From Rhizobium oryziradicis (GTDB lineage: Bacteria > Pseudomonadota > Alphaproteobacteria > Rhizobiales > Rhizobiaceae), in the NCBI RefSeq assembly GCF_001939045.1, contig NZ_MKIM01000022.1:1-64000 (forward strand): a stretch of 64,000 nucleotides of DNA, given 5' to 3'. Below are positions 19,555-28,184 of the stretch, in pieces. The notes beneath the pieces were generated by a model that did not search any database, was not told where the DNA came from, and saw only the letters and a list, made by a program, of their open reading frames with translations. The translations under genes and the position numbers were made by a program. Each line of letters starts with the position of its first letter. Position 1 is the first letter of the stretch.

Positions 19555-19608
19555 TTGCAATTCGACTTTTTCAAAAAGTCTGAGTGGCAAATCTTGAGGC
19601 GTTTTTTT
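19545..19608 (+). terminator. Regulated terminator of the nitrate operon leader
   Basis: CGTCTCA (19545-19551) pairs with TGAGGCG (19595-19601, one U-G pair), TTGC (19555-19558) with GCAA (19587-19590), and GACTTTTT (19564-19571) with AAAAAGTC (19573-19580). Seven Ts follow at 19602-19608. The 5' arm uses the same bases as the 3' arm of the second ANTAR hairpin, so hairpin 2 and the terminator exclude each other. That is the expected mechanism of NasT antitermination. Confidence 0.78.
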
Positions 19609-19642
19609 GTTTTTATTTCCGTCAAAAAAGGGGAACCGCCAC

Positions 19643-21055
19643 ATGGTGCACAATGCCACCACAGGAAGGCTAAAGACGAGAAATCTGGTTCAATGTCTGT
19701 CCGTGTTGACCGCTGTTTTGCTTGGCAGCAGTGCTATACCGGTTGATGCCAAGATGCTGAAGGTCGAAAAGGATGAGCTGAAACTTGGCTTCATCAAGCT
19801 GACGGATATGGCGCCCTTGGCGATTGCCAAGGAAAAGGGCTTTTTTGAAGATGAGGGGCTTTATGTCACCCTTGAGCCGCAGGCCAATTGGAAAGTGCTG
19901 CTGGACCGGGTGATTGATGGCGAGTTGGACGGCGCACATATGTTGGCGGGCCAGCCGCTGGCCGCCACCATTGGCTATGGCACCAAAGCCCATATTGTGA
20001 CCCCCTTTTCCATGGACCTGAATGGCAATGGCATCACCGTTTCCAATCCGGTGTGGGAGGCGATGAAGACGAATATTCCAGCCGGTCCTGATGGCAAGCC
20101 GCAACACCCGATCAAGGCTGACGCGTTGAAACCTGTGGTCGATGCTTTCAAGGCCCAGGGAAAATCCTTCAAAATGGGTATGGTTTTTCCGGTTTCGACC
20201 CATAATTACGAGTTGCGCTATTGGTTGGCCTCTGGCGGCATCAACCCCGGTTATTACAGCACCAATGACACATCGGGCCAGATCAAGGCGGATGCGCTGC
20301 TCTCTGTAACACCACCGCCGCAAATGCCGGCAACATTGGAAGCTGGCACCATTGATGGCTATTGCGTGGGCGAGCCATGGAATCAGGCGGCTGTGTTCAA
20401 GGGCATCGGCGTGCCGGTGATTTCCTCCAGTGAAATCTGGAAAAACAAGCCGGAAAAAGTGTTTGGCCTGACAGACGAATTCGTCAAGAAATATCCCAAC
20501 ACCACGCTGGCCTTGACCAAAGCGCTGATCCGCGCCGCCGAATGGCTGGATGAAAACAACAATGCCAACCGCATGGAAGCGGTCAAAATTCTTTCCAAAC
20601 CGGAATATGTCGGTGCGGATGCCGCTGTTATCGCCAATTCCATGACCGGCACGTTTGAATATGAAAAGGGCGACAAGCGTCCCGTTCCCGATTTCAACGT
20701 GTTCTTTCGTTACAATGCCACCTATCCGTTTTACTCGGATGCGGTCTGGTATCTCAGCCAAATGCGCCGCTGGGGCCAGATTGCCGATCAAAAGCCCGAC
20801 ACGTGGTATGACGAGACGGCGAAATCGGTCTATCGCCCCGATATTTACATGAAAGCCGCAGAGCTTCTGATTGAAGACGGCGAAGCCAAAAAGGAAGATT
20901 TCCCTTTTGGCACAGATGGATACAAGGCCCCGACCGCCGAGTTCATCGATGGCATCACTTATGATGGCAAAAAGCCCAACGCCTATATCGACAGCCTGAA
21001 GATCGGTCTGAAAGCCGGCCAAAAGCTCGAAGGCACAACTGTTGTTGGCAATTGA
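19643..21055 (+). CDS. nrtA: Nitrate ABC transporter substrate-binding protein
   Basis: The periplasmic nitrate/nitrite receptor. The 470-residue protein starts at [14 protein letters not shown] with AAGGGGA eight bases upstream and has a signal peptide ending near PVDA/KML. The body shows the NrtA/CmpA/NasS family pattern: [58 protein letters not shown] and [12 protein letters not shown]. There is no N-terminal lipobox, so it is probably soluble. It is the first structural gene after the antiterminated leader and is followed by the permease. Confidence 0.93.
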   Translation: MVHNATTGRLKTRNLVQCLSVLTAVLLGSSAIPVDAKMLKVEKDELKLGFIKLTDMAPLAIAKEKGFFEDEGLYVTLEPQANWKVLLDRVIDGELDGAHMLAGQPLAATIGYGTKAHIVTPFSMDLNGNGITVSNPVWEAMKTNIPAGPDGKPQHPIKADALKPVVDAFKAQGKSFKMGMVFPVSTHNYELRYWLASGGINPGYYSTNDTSGQIKADALLSVTPPPQMPATLEAGTIDGYCVGEPWNQAAVFKGIGVPVISSSEIWKNKPEKVFGLTDEFVKKYPNTTLALTKALIRAAEWLDENNNANRMEAVKILSKPEYVGADAAVIANSMTGTFEYEKGDKRPVPDFNVFFRYNATYPFYSDAVWYLSQMRRWGQIADQKPDTWYDETAKSVYRPDIYMKAAELLIEDGEAKKEDFPFGTDGYKAPTAEFIDGITYDGKKPNAYIDSLKIGLKAGQKLEGTTVVGN

Positions 21056-21149
21056 TTGAGCCTTGTGATTGAGCCTGGTGCCCGCATCCCATGCGCCAGG
21101 CGGCCCCTCATTTCTCTATTCAAGACTACGTTTGCGAAGGACCGGACCT

Positions 21150-22235
21150 ATGACCAACGCGACAGAGACCTTCAATGTCACTTTGACTGACAAGGCCAAA
21201 CGCAAGGAGCGCACCCTCCAGCGAATCAACAGTGCGGCCCGCTGGCTGGATGTGCTGGGCCTGGTCTGGCTGACGCCCATCCTGAAAATGGCGGCTGGCG
21301 AAGATCCCCGTGAGCAATTGGGCGTGCTCAAGCGCGTTTTGCTCTATCCTCTTGTCGGCATTCTCAGTTTTCTGGTGTTGTGGGGTGTGCTGGCCCCGCA
21401 AGTTCACACTTCGCTGGGTGCCATTCCCGGCCCGTTTGAAGTGGCAAAACAAGCCGAAGTGCTCTGGGCGGATTATCGGGCAGAACGGGCCAAAGCGGCT
21501 GAGTTTTATGCGCGTCAGGACAAGCGCAACGCAAAACTGGTGGCCGACGGCCAAGCCGATATGGTGAAAAACCGCAGCTACACCGGCAGCCCCACCTATA
21601 TCGACCAGATCGGCACATCCCTGCTCACGGTGGGTCTCGGCTTTTTGATTGGCACCGTGATTGCCGTGCCGCTTGGCATTGCCTCCGGCCTGTCAAAAGC
21701 CTTCAACAGCGCCATCAATCCGCTGATCCAGATTTTCAAACCGGTCTCGCCCTTGGCCTGGCTGCCGATTGTCACCATGGTGGTGTCAGCGTTGTATGTT
21801 GACACTTCGGATTATTTTCCAAAATCCATGGTGGTCTCTGCCGTCACGGTGACGCTCTGCTCTCTTTGGCCAACCCTGATCAATACCGCGATGGGTGTTG
21901 CCTCGATTGACAAAGACCTCGTCAATGTTGGCAAGGTTTTGCAGCTCTCCACCGGCACCACCATTCGCAAACTGGTGCTGCCATCGGCGTTGCCGCTGAT
22001 TTTCACCGGGATGCGCCTCTCGCTCGGCGTGGGCTGGATGGTGCTGATTGCCGCAGAAATGCTGGCGCAAAACCCCGGACTTGGCAAATTTGTCTGGGAT
22101 GAGTTTCAGAACGGCTCGTCTGCGTCGCTTGCCCGCATTCTGGTGGCGGTTCTCACCATTGGCATCATCGGCTTCATTCTCGATCGCATCATGTATGCGC
22201 TGCAATCGGCCTTCACCTTCACCACCAACCGCTGA
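21150..22235 (+). CDS. nrtB: Nitrate ABC transporter permease
   Basis: A 361-residue inner-membrane permease of the NrtB/SsuC type. The start at [12 protein letters not shown] has GAAGGA nearby. The soluble N-terminal ~70 residues precede a first membrane segment ([17 protein letters not shown]), then a periplasmic loop, then the conserved BPD-transporter domain with the EAA-like stretch [20 protein letters not shown] and [20 protein letters not shown]. It probably works as a homodimer with the fused ATPase downstream. Confidence 0.92.
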   Translation: MTNATETFNVTLTDKAKRKERTLQRINSAARWLDVLGLVWLTPILKMAAGEDPREQLGVLKRVLLYPLVGILSFLVLWGVLAPQVHTSLGAIPGPFEVAKQAEVLWADYRAERAKAAEFYARQDKRNAKLVADGQADMVKNRSYTGSPTYIDQIGTSLLTVGLGFLIGTVIAVPLGIASGLSKAFNSAINPLIQIFKPVSPLAWLPIVTMVVSALYVDTSDYFPKSMVVSAVTVTLCSLWPTLINTAMGVASIDKDLVNVGKVLQLSTGTTIRKLVLPSALPLIFTGMRLSLGVGWMVLIAAEMLAQNPGLGKFVWDEFQNGSSASLARILVAVLTIGIIGFILDRIMYALQSAFTFTTNR

Positions 22236-22245
22236 GGAGAGTTTG

Positions 22246-24006
22246 ATGAGCATTTTGCAACTCTGCAATGTTTCCAAAAGCTTCGGCGACGGTAAAAGCC
22301 GCAATGACGTGCTGGACACGGTCAACCTCACCGTTGAGCAAGGCGAGTTTATTGCCATCGTCGGCTTTTCTGGCTCTGGCAAATCCACGCTGATCTCGCT
22401 GCTATGCGGCTTGACGCAGCCTGATAACGGCCAGGTGTTTTTCAAGGGTAAAGAGATCACCAAGCCAGACCCTGCCCTTGGCGTTGTCTTTCAAAACTAT
22501 TCGCTGATGCCATGGCTGTCGGTGCGCGATAATGTGGCGCTGGCGGTGGACAGCATCCACAAGGACAAATCCGCATCCGAGCGGTCCGGGATTGTCGAGC
22601 ACTATATCACCATGGTGGGCCTCGCCCATGCAACAGACCGCAAACCGGCCGAGCTTTCGGGCGGCATGCGCCAGCGGGTCTCTGTTGCACGGGCACTGGC
22701 CATGCAGCCGGACGTGCTGCTGCTGGATGAGCCCTTATCGGCCCTTGACGCCCTCACCCGCGCCAAGCTGCAGGATGAATTGGCCGCCATTTGCGAGCAG
22801 GAAAAGAAAACCATTATCCTGATCACCAATGATGTGGATGAGGCGATTTTGCTGGCAGACCGGATCATTCCGCTGACACCGGGGCCAAAGGCGACGCTAG
22901 GCAAAAGCTTTGATGTGAAACTGGCCCGTCCGCGCGAACGCACCGAGATGAATGCTGATGACGCGTTTATCGCTCTTCGCGCCCGTGTAACCGAATATCT
23001 GATGGATCTGGGTGCAGCCCGCAACAGTGATGCAGACCCCGGCATTGTTTTGCCAAATGTGGTGCCAATCACGCGAAAACCGCAAGCCGAAAACCTGCCC
23101 GCCGCCTATGCCCGCAAGGCGCAATCAGCCATCGAAAAGGGCTATGTCGAGTTTTTCGAAGTCAAGAAGATCTACCCCACCCCCAAAGGCCCGCTGACCG
23201 TTGTGGACGGGTTCGACCTGAAAATGAAACAGGGCGAGTTTATCTCCATCATCGGCCATTCTGGTTGCGGCAAATCCACGGTTTTGTCGATGGTGGCGGG
23301 ACTGAACCCGATTTCATCGGGCGGTATTATTCTGGACGGTCGCGAAATTTCAGGCGCAGGACCAGACCGCGCCGTGGTGTTTCAAGCCCCGTCCTTGATG
23401 CCATGGCTGACGGCGCGCGAAAATGTCGCTCTGGGTGTGGATCGGGTTTATCCGGACGCAAGCCCTTCTGAGCGCAAGGATATTGTCGAGTATTACCTGC
23501 ACCGGGTTGGCCTTGGCGATGCTATGCATCGGCTGGCCAATGACCTGTCCAACGGCATGAAGCAGCGGGTGGGTATTGCGCGTGCCTTTGCGCTCTCGCC
23601 CAAACTGCTGCTGCTGGATGAACCTTTTGGCATGCTGGACAGCCTGACCCGCTGGGAATTGCAAGAAGTGCTGATGGATGTGTGGAAACGCACAAAAGTC
23701 ACCGCCATCTGCGTAACCCATGATGTGGATGAAGCCATTTTGCTGGCCGACCGCGTGGTGATGATGTCGAACGGGCCGAATGCCAAGATCGGCAATATCA
23801 TGGAGGTGGACTTACCCCGTCCACGCTCGCGCAAAAGCCTCCTCTCTCACCCTGATTACTACGCCTATCGCTCGGAATTGCTGGAATTTCTTGAAGCCTA
23901 TGAAGGCGGCGCAAACCCAAGCGCAGAACAGCTCACATCCATTCAGGAAAAACGCTCTGAACGGATCAATCGGCAAACATCATCCCGTATCGCGGCTGCG
24001 GAATAG
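22246..24006 (+). CDS. Fused two-domain nitrate ABC transporter ATPase (NrtC/NrtD-like)
   Basis: A 586-residue protein holding two ABC ATPase domains in one chain. Domain 1 (about 1-270): Walker [10 protein letters not shown] at 40-48, signature LSGGM at 137, Walker B LLLDEP. Domain 2 (about 300-560): Walker [10 protein letters not shown] at 337-345, signature LSNGM at 434, Walker B LLLDEP, switch His492. In domain 1 the usual H-loop histidine is Asn195 (ITNDVDEA), and in domain 2 the signature is LSNG, so the two composite ATP sites should differ. Cyanobacterial NrtC and NrtD are separate chains. GAGGAG precedes the ATG. Confidence 0.9.
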   Translation: MSILQLCNVSKSFGDGKSRNDVLDTVNLTVEQGEFIAIVGFSGSGKSTLISLLCGLTQPDNGQVFFKGKEITKPDPALGVVFQNYSLMPWLSVRDNVALAVDSIHKDKSASERSGIVEHYITMVGLAHATDRKPAELSGGMRQRVSVARALAMQPDVLLLDEPLSALDALTRAKLQDELAAICEQEKKTIILITNDVDEAILLADRIIPLTPGPKATLGKSFDVKLARPRERTEMNADDAFIALRARVTEYLMDLGAARNSDADPGIVLPNVVPITRKPQAENLPAAYARKAQSAIEKGYVEFFEVKKIYPTPKGPLTVVDGFDLKMKQGEFISIIGHSGCGKSTVLSMVAGLNPISSGGIILDGREISGAGPDRAVVFQAPSLMPWLTARENVALGVDRVYPDASPSERKDIVEYYLHRVGLGDAMHRLANDLSNGMKQRVGIARAFALSPKLLLLDEPFGMLDSLTRWELQEVLMDVWKRTKVTAICVTHDVDEAILLADRVVMMSNGPNAKIGNIMEVDLPRPRSRKSLLSHPDYYAYRSELLEFLEAYEGGANPSAEQLTSIQEKRSERINRQTSSRIAAAE

Positions 24007-24015
24007 GAGGCTCCC

Positions 24016-26460
24016 ATGAGCGAAAAACTCGTTATTATCGGCAATGGCATGGCACCGGGGCGCATGCTGGAAGAATTGTTTGAAAAGGCCCCCGGCCTTT
24101 ATGATGTCACAATTTTCAACGCCGAGCCGCGCGTCAACTACGACCGCATCATGCTCTCGCCGGTGTTGTCGGGCGAAAAAGCCTATGACGACATCATCAT
24201 TCATGATGATGCCTGGTATGGTGCCCACAATGTGACGCTGCACAAGGGCGCAAAAGTCACGCAGATTGACCGCCACGCCAAAACTGTCACCTCTGCCAAT
24301 GGCATCACGGTGGCTTACGACAAACTGGTGATCGCTACCGGCTCGCTTCCCTTCATCATTCCGGTTCCCGGCCATCAATTGCCGGGTGTTTTGGCCTATC
24401 GCGATCTCGATGATGTCGAGAAGATGCTGGACATCTCCAAAGGTAAAGGTCGAGCCATTGTCATTGGTGCGGGTCTTCTGGGGCTTGAGGCTGCCTATGG
24501 CCTGAAGCGTCAAGGCATGGAGGTCACCGTCATTCACCTGATGCCAACCATTATGGAGCGTCAGCTCGACCCTGCCGCAGCTTACCTTTTGGAAAAAGCG
24601 CTGACTGAGCGCGGCATCGAAATCATCACCAAAGCCAACACCAAGCAGATTCTTGGCACAGACAAGGTCGAAGGCATTGAGCTGGAAGATGGCCGCACCA
24701 TAGAGGGCGACATGGTGGTGATGGCGGTTGGCATTCGCCCAGCCTCAGCCTTGGCGAAAGATGCAGGCATTGCCGTCAATCGCGGCATTGTGGTCGATGA
24801 TGGCATGCAGACATCGGATGCCTCGGTGTTTGCGCTTGGCGAATGCGCCGAGCATCGCGGCCAATGCTATGGGCTTGTTGCCCCGCTCTATGAAAGCGCG
24901 CGGGTGCTGGCGGATCGATTGATTGGTGGTAGCGCTGAATATCACGGCTCGGTGGTCAACACCAAGTTGAAGGTCACGGGCATCAATCTGTTTTCGGCTG
25001 GGGATTTTGCCGAAGGGCCAGACCGGGAAGAAATCGTTTTGCGCGATGCCTCGTCGGGCATCTACAAGCGGCTGATCCTCAAGGAAAACAAGATTATCGG
25101 GGCGGTGCTTTACGGCGAAACCGGCGATGGCTCATGGTTTTTCGACCTGATGAAACGCGGCACTGATATTTCGCAAATGCGCGATACGTTGATCTTCGGC
25201 CAGTCCTATCAGGGGGGTGCCCCGCTGGACCCTATGGCGGCCGTTGCAGCCTTGCCAGATGATGCGGAAATCTGCGGCTGTAACGGCGTTTGCAAGAGCA
25301 AAATCGTCACCACCATCACCTCCAAGGGCCTGACCTCGCTGGACGAGGTCCGCGCCCACACCAAGGCCTCGGCCTCCTGCGGCTCCTGCACAGGGCTGGT
25401 CGAGCAACTCATGGGCCTCACTTTGGGCGATGCCTATAACCCATCAGCCGTGACGCCGATGTGTACCTGTACCGAGCTGGGCCATGACGATGTGCGCCGT
25501 CTGATCAAGGCGAAATCGCTCAAAACCATCCCCGCCGTGATGCAGGAGCTGGAGTGGAAAACCTCCTGCGGCTGCGCCAAATGTCGGCCTGCGCTGAACT
25601 ATTACCTCGTCTGCGATTGGCCGGATGAATATGCCGATGATTACCAATCGCGCTTCATCAACGAGCGGGTTCACGCCAACATCCAGAAGGATGGCACCTA
25701 TTCGGTGGTTCCACGCATGTGGGGCGGCATGACCTCCTCCAAGGAATTACGCGCCATTGCCGATGTGGTGGATAAGTTCAACATCCCCGCAGTAAAATGC
25801 ACCGGCGGCCAGCGCATTGATATGCTTGGCATCAAGAAAGAAGACCTGCCCGCCGTCTGGGCTGATCTCGGCAAAGCTGGCTTCGTTTCCGGCCAAGCCT
25901 ATGCCAAGGGGCTTCGCACCGTTAAAACTTGCGTGGGTTCCGACTGGTGCCGGTTTGGCACGCAGGATTCCACAGGCCTTGGCATTCGGCTGGAAAAATT
26001 CATGTGGGGCTCATGGACACCGGCCAAGCTGAAACTGGCAGTTTCCGGCTGTCCGCGCAATTGCGCCGAAGCGACCTGCAAGGACATTGGCGTGATCTGC
26101 GTCGATTCCGGTTTTGAAATCCATTTTGCCGGGGCTGCCGGTCTCGACATCAAGGGAACCGACGTGCTCGGCCTCGTTAAAACCGAGGATGAGGCGCTGG
26201 AGCATATTGTGGCGCTCACCCAGATGTATCGCGAACAGGGCCGCTATCTGGAGCGCATTTACAAATGGGCCAAACGCATCGGCCACGACGAAATCCGCCG
26301 CCAGATCATGGAGGATGCCGATAAGCGCAAAGCCTATTTCGACCGCTTCGTGTTTTCGCAAAAATTCGCACAAGTAGACCCATGGTCAGAGCGCGTTTCC
26401 GGCAAGGACAAGCATGAGTTCAAGCCCATGGCAATCATGCGCAAGGAGGCTGCGGAATGA
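24016..26460 (+). CDS. nirB: Assimilatory nitrite reductase [NAD(P)H], large subunit
   Basis: Reduces nitrite to ammonium using NAD(P)H, FAD, Fe-S and sirohaem. The 814-residue protein has an N-terminal FAD domain (VIIGNGMAPGRMLEE), an NAD domain (VIGAGLLGLEAAYGLKRQG near 152), BFD-like [2Fe-2S] cysteine sets (CGCNGVCKS and CTCTEL regions with CGSC and CGCAKC), and the sirohaem/4Fe-4S motif CVGSDWC followed by SGCPRNCAE (CX5C and CX3C). It overlaps nirD by four bases. No sirohaem synthase gene is present in the window. Confidence 0.96.
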   Translation: MSEKLVIIGNGMAPGRMLEELFEKAPGLYDVTIFNAEPRVNYDRIMLSPVLSGEKAYDDIIIHDDAWYGAHNVTLHKGAKVTQIDRHAKTVTSANGITVAYDKLVIATGSLPFIIPVPGHQLPGVLAYRDLDDVEKMLDISKGKGRAIVIGAGLLGLEAAYGLKRQGMEVTVIHLMPTIMERQLDPAAAYLLEKALTERGIEIITKANTKQILGTDKVEGIELEDGRTIEGDMVVMAVGIRPASALAKDAGIAVNRGIVVDDGMQTSDASVFALGECAEHRGQCYGLVAPLYESARVLADRLIGGSAEYHGSVVNTKLKVTGINLFSAGDFAEGPDREEIVLRDASSGIYKRLILKENKIIGAVLYGETGDGSWFFDLMKRGTDISQMRDTLIFGQSYQGGAPLDPMAAVAALPDDAEICGCNGVCKSKIVTTITSKGLTSLDEVRAHTKASASCGSCTGLVEQLMGLTLGDAYNPSAVTPMCTCTELGHDDVRRLIKAKSLKTIPAVMQELEWKTSCGCAKCRPALNYYLVCDWPDEYADDYQSRFINERVHANIQKDGTYSVVPRMWGGMTSSKELRAIADVVDKFNIPAVKCTGGQRIDMLGIKKEDLPAVWADLGKAGFVSGQAYAKGLRTVKTCVGSDWCRFGTQDSTGLGIRLEKFMWGSWTPAKLKLAVSGCPRNCAEATCKDIGVICVDSGFEIHFAGAAGLDIKGTDVLGLVKTEDEALEHIVALTQMYREQGRYLERIYKWAKRIGHDEIRRQIMEDADKRKAYFDRFVFSQKFAQVDPWSERVSGKDKHEFKPMAIMRKEAAE

Positions 26461-26783
26461 ATTTGATAGCTCAAAACTGGGTGGCAATTGGCTCGCTCCA
26501 CGACATCCCGCCGCAAGGTGCCCGCTGCGTCGAAAATGGCGACACCACCATTGCGGTGTTTCGCACCCATGACGACCGGGTCTTTGCCATGGAAGACAAA
26601 TGCCCCCACAAAAACGGACCCTTGAGCCAAGGCATTGTGCACGACAATTGCGTCACCTGCCCGCTGCACAATTGGGTGATCAATCTGGAAACCGGATTGG
26701 CGCAAGGGGCCGATGAAGGCGCCACAGTCACGTTTCCGGTGAAACTGGAAGGCGAGACCATCTACATCGCAGTGTCATTTTAA
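26457..26783 (+). CDS. nirD: Nitrite reductase small subunit
   Basis: A 108-residue Rieske-type subunit that partners NirB. The cluster ligands are intact: CPHK near residue 47 and CPLHNW near 66 (CXH and CX2H). The E. coli protein has lost these ligands, so this NirD probably carries a real [2Fe-2S] cluster. Its ATG overlaps the nirB stop (ATGA), indicating coupled translation and a stable complex. Confidence 0.94.
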   Translation: MNLIAQNWVAIGSLHDIPPQGARCVENGDTTIAVFRTHDDRVFAMEDKCPHKNGPLSQGIVHDNCVTCPLHNWVINLETGLAQGADEGATVTFPVKLEGETIYIAVSF

Positions 26784-26814
26784 GCAAAACCACCAACAAA
26801 AAAGGGGAACGCAT

Positions 26815-27648
26815 ATGTCATATCTCTCTCCCAAAGAGTTCGTGACCAAAATGATCGATGCAGGCGAATCCAAAGTGTTTATGTCTACCCGTGACACCTT
26901 GATCCGTGCCTATATGGCCGGTGCCATTCTGGCGCTGGCAGCGGCTTTTGCCGTGACCATCAATGTTCAAACCGGCCAGCCTCTGGCCGGAGCCGTGCTG
27001 TTTCCCGTTGGCTTCTGCCTGCTCTATTTGATGGGCTTTGATTTGCTGACCGGCGTGTTCACACTGACCCCGCTGGCCTTGATTGACAAACGCCCCGGCG
27101 TGACCATCCAAGGCGTGTTGCGCAATTGGGGTCTGGTGTTTATCGGCAATTTTGCCGGTGCGCTCACTGTCGCCGTCATGATGGCGATTGTGTTTACCTA
27201 TGGCTTTACCACAGCCCCCAACCCGGTTGGTGTCGCCATTGGTCACATCGGCGAAGGCCGCACTGTCGGTTATGCCGCCCATGGCGCTGGCGGCATGCTG
27301 ACCCTGTTTATTCGCGGCGTGCTGTGCAACTGGATGGTCTCAACCGGCGTGGTGGCCGCCATGATGTCCACCAGTGTACCGGGCAAGGTCATTGCCATCT
27401 GGATGCCGATCATGTTGTTTTTCTACATGGGTTTTGAGCATTCCATCGTCAACATGTTCCTGTTTCCGTCGGGCCTGATGCTGGAAGGCAATTTCTCGAT
27501 CATGGATTACATGATCTGGAATGAGATCCCAACGGTGGCCGGCAATCTCGTGGGCGGCATCGCCTTCGTTGGCCTCACACTGTACAGCACCCATGCCCGC
27601 ACCGCTGCCAAGCGCAACGCCCATGTTGCAATGGTTCCTGCTGAGTAA
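26815..27648 (+). CDS. nirC: Formate/nitrite (FNT) family channel, NirC-like
   Basis: A 277-residue inner-membrane FNT protein with six hydrophobic segments. It has the family's conserved late FEHSIVNMFLFP stretch, which holds the pore histidine, and LCNWMVSTGVVAA before it. AAGGGG precedes the ATG. Placed right after nirBD, it most likely moves nitrite, either importing it or releasing excess nitrite. It is unusually alanine- and methionine-rich and longer in its cytoplasmic N-terminus than enterobacterial NirC. A strong terminator follows directly. Confidence 0.85.
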   Translation: MSYLSPKEFVTKMIDAGESKVFMSTRDTLIRAYMAGAILALAAAFAVTINVQTGQPLAGAVLFPVGFCLLYLMGFDLLTGVFTLTPLALIDKRPGVTIQGVLRNWGLVFIGNFAGALTVAVMMAIVFTYGFTTAPNPVGVAIGHIGEGRTVGYAAHGAGGMLTLFIRGVLCNWMVSTGVVAAMMSTSVPGKVIAIWMPIMLFFYMGFEHSIVNMFLFPSGLMLEGNFSIMDYMIWNEIPTVAGNLVGGIAFVGLTLYSTHARTAAKRNAHVAMVPAE

Positions 27649-27658
27649 AACGGCGTTG

Positions 27659-27684
27659 GCCCCCGCGCGCCGGGGGCTATTTTT
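27659..27684 (+). terminator. Intrinsic terminator between nirC and cynS
   Basis: GCCCCCG (27659-27665) pairs with CGGGGGC (27671-27677) around loop CGCGC, followed by TATTTTT. It lies inside the nitrate gene run, so cynS and nasA are either read through at reduced level or have a separate promoter. I could not identify one in the 24 bases before cynS. Confidence 0.85.
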
Positions 27685-27707
27685 CTCATATTTACAGGAG
27701 CTAATCC

Positions 27708-28151
27708 ATGCTGAGCAAACGCGATGTTACTGATCTGATCCATGAAAAGAAACGTGCTGCCGGACTATCCTGGGCCTCCATTTCAGAAGGCATCGGCATG
27801 AGCGAGGTGTTTGTCACCTCTGCCTGTCTGGGGATGAACTCGCTGCCACGCGACAAAGCCGACCAACTGGTGCTGAACCTTGGCCTGCCGCAGGAAGCCG
27901 CAGTGGTGCTGGCCGAATATCCCAACAAGGTTTTTGATCAGGCCATTCCCACCGACCCCTGCATCTATCGCTTTTATGAAATCATTGGCGTCTACGGCCA
28001 AACCCTAAAGGAGCTTATTCAGGAAAAGGGCGGTGACGGCATTATGAGCGCGATTGATTTTGATATGAGCGTCGAAAAAATCCCCTACCCCAAGGGCGAC
28101 CGCATCGAGATCCGCATGAGCGGTAAATTCCTCTCCTACAACAATTGGTAA
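27708..28151 (+). CDS. cynS: Cyanase (cyanate hydratase)
   Basis: Converts cyanate and bicarbonate to ammonia and CO2. The 147-residue protein has the N-terminal helical domain (DLIHEKKRAAGLSWASISEG) and the conserved C-terminal catalytic domain, with Arg and Glu in IYRFYEII and Ser in GIMSAIDFDM, matching the R, E and S triad of E. coli CynS. The C-terminus RMSGKFLSYNNW is typical. AGGAG is seven bases before the ATG. No dedicated cyanate transporter is adjacent, so cyanate may enter through the nitrate system or NirC-like channel, or arise inside the cell. Confidence 0.95.
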   Translation: MLSKRDVTDLIHEKKRAAGLSWASISEGIGMSEVFVTSACLGMNSLPRDKADQLVLNLGLPQEAAVVLAEYPNKVFDQAIPTDPCIYRFYEIIGVYGQTLKELIQEKGGDGIMSAIDFDMSVEKIPYPKGDRIEIRMSGKFLSYNNW

Positions 28152-28184
28152 CGGCACCAAGCTTAACCTATTCGGAGACCCATC

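Noticed and set aside
19564-19580. Stand-alone short terminator GACTTTTT/AAAAAGTC upstream of nrtA
   Set aside because: By itself it is an AT-rich stem without a following U-run. It makes sense as the tip of the larger terminator ending at 19608.
24016-26460. NirB as a dissimilatory (NADH-detoxifying) system
   Set aside because: Its place in a NasTS-controlled, sigma-54-type operon with NrtABC(D) and NasA indicates assimilation.
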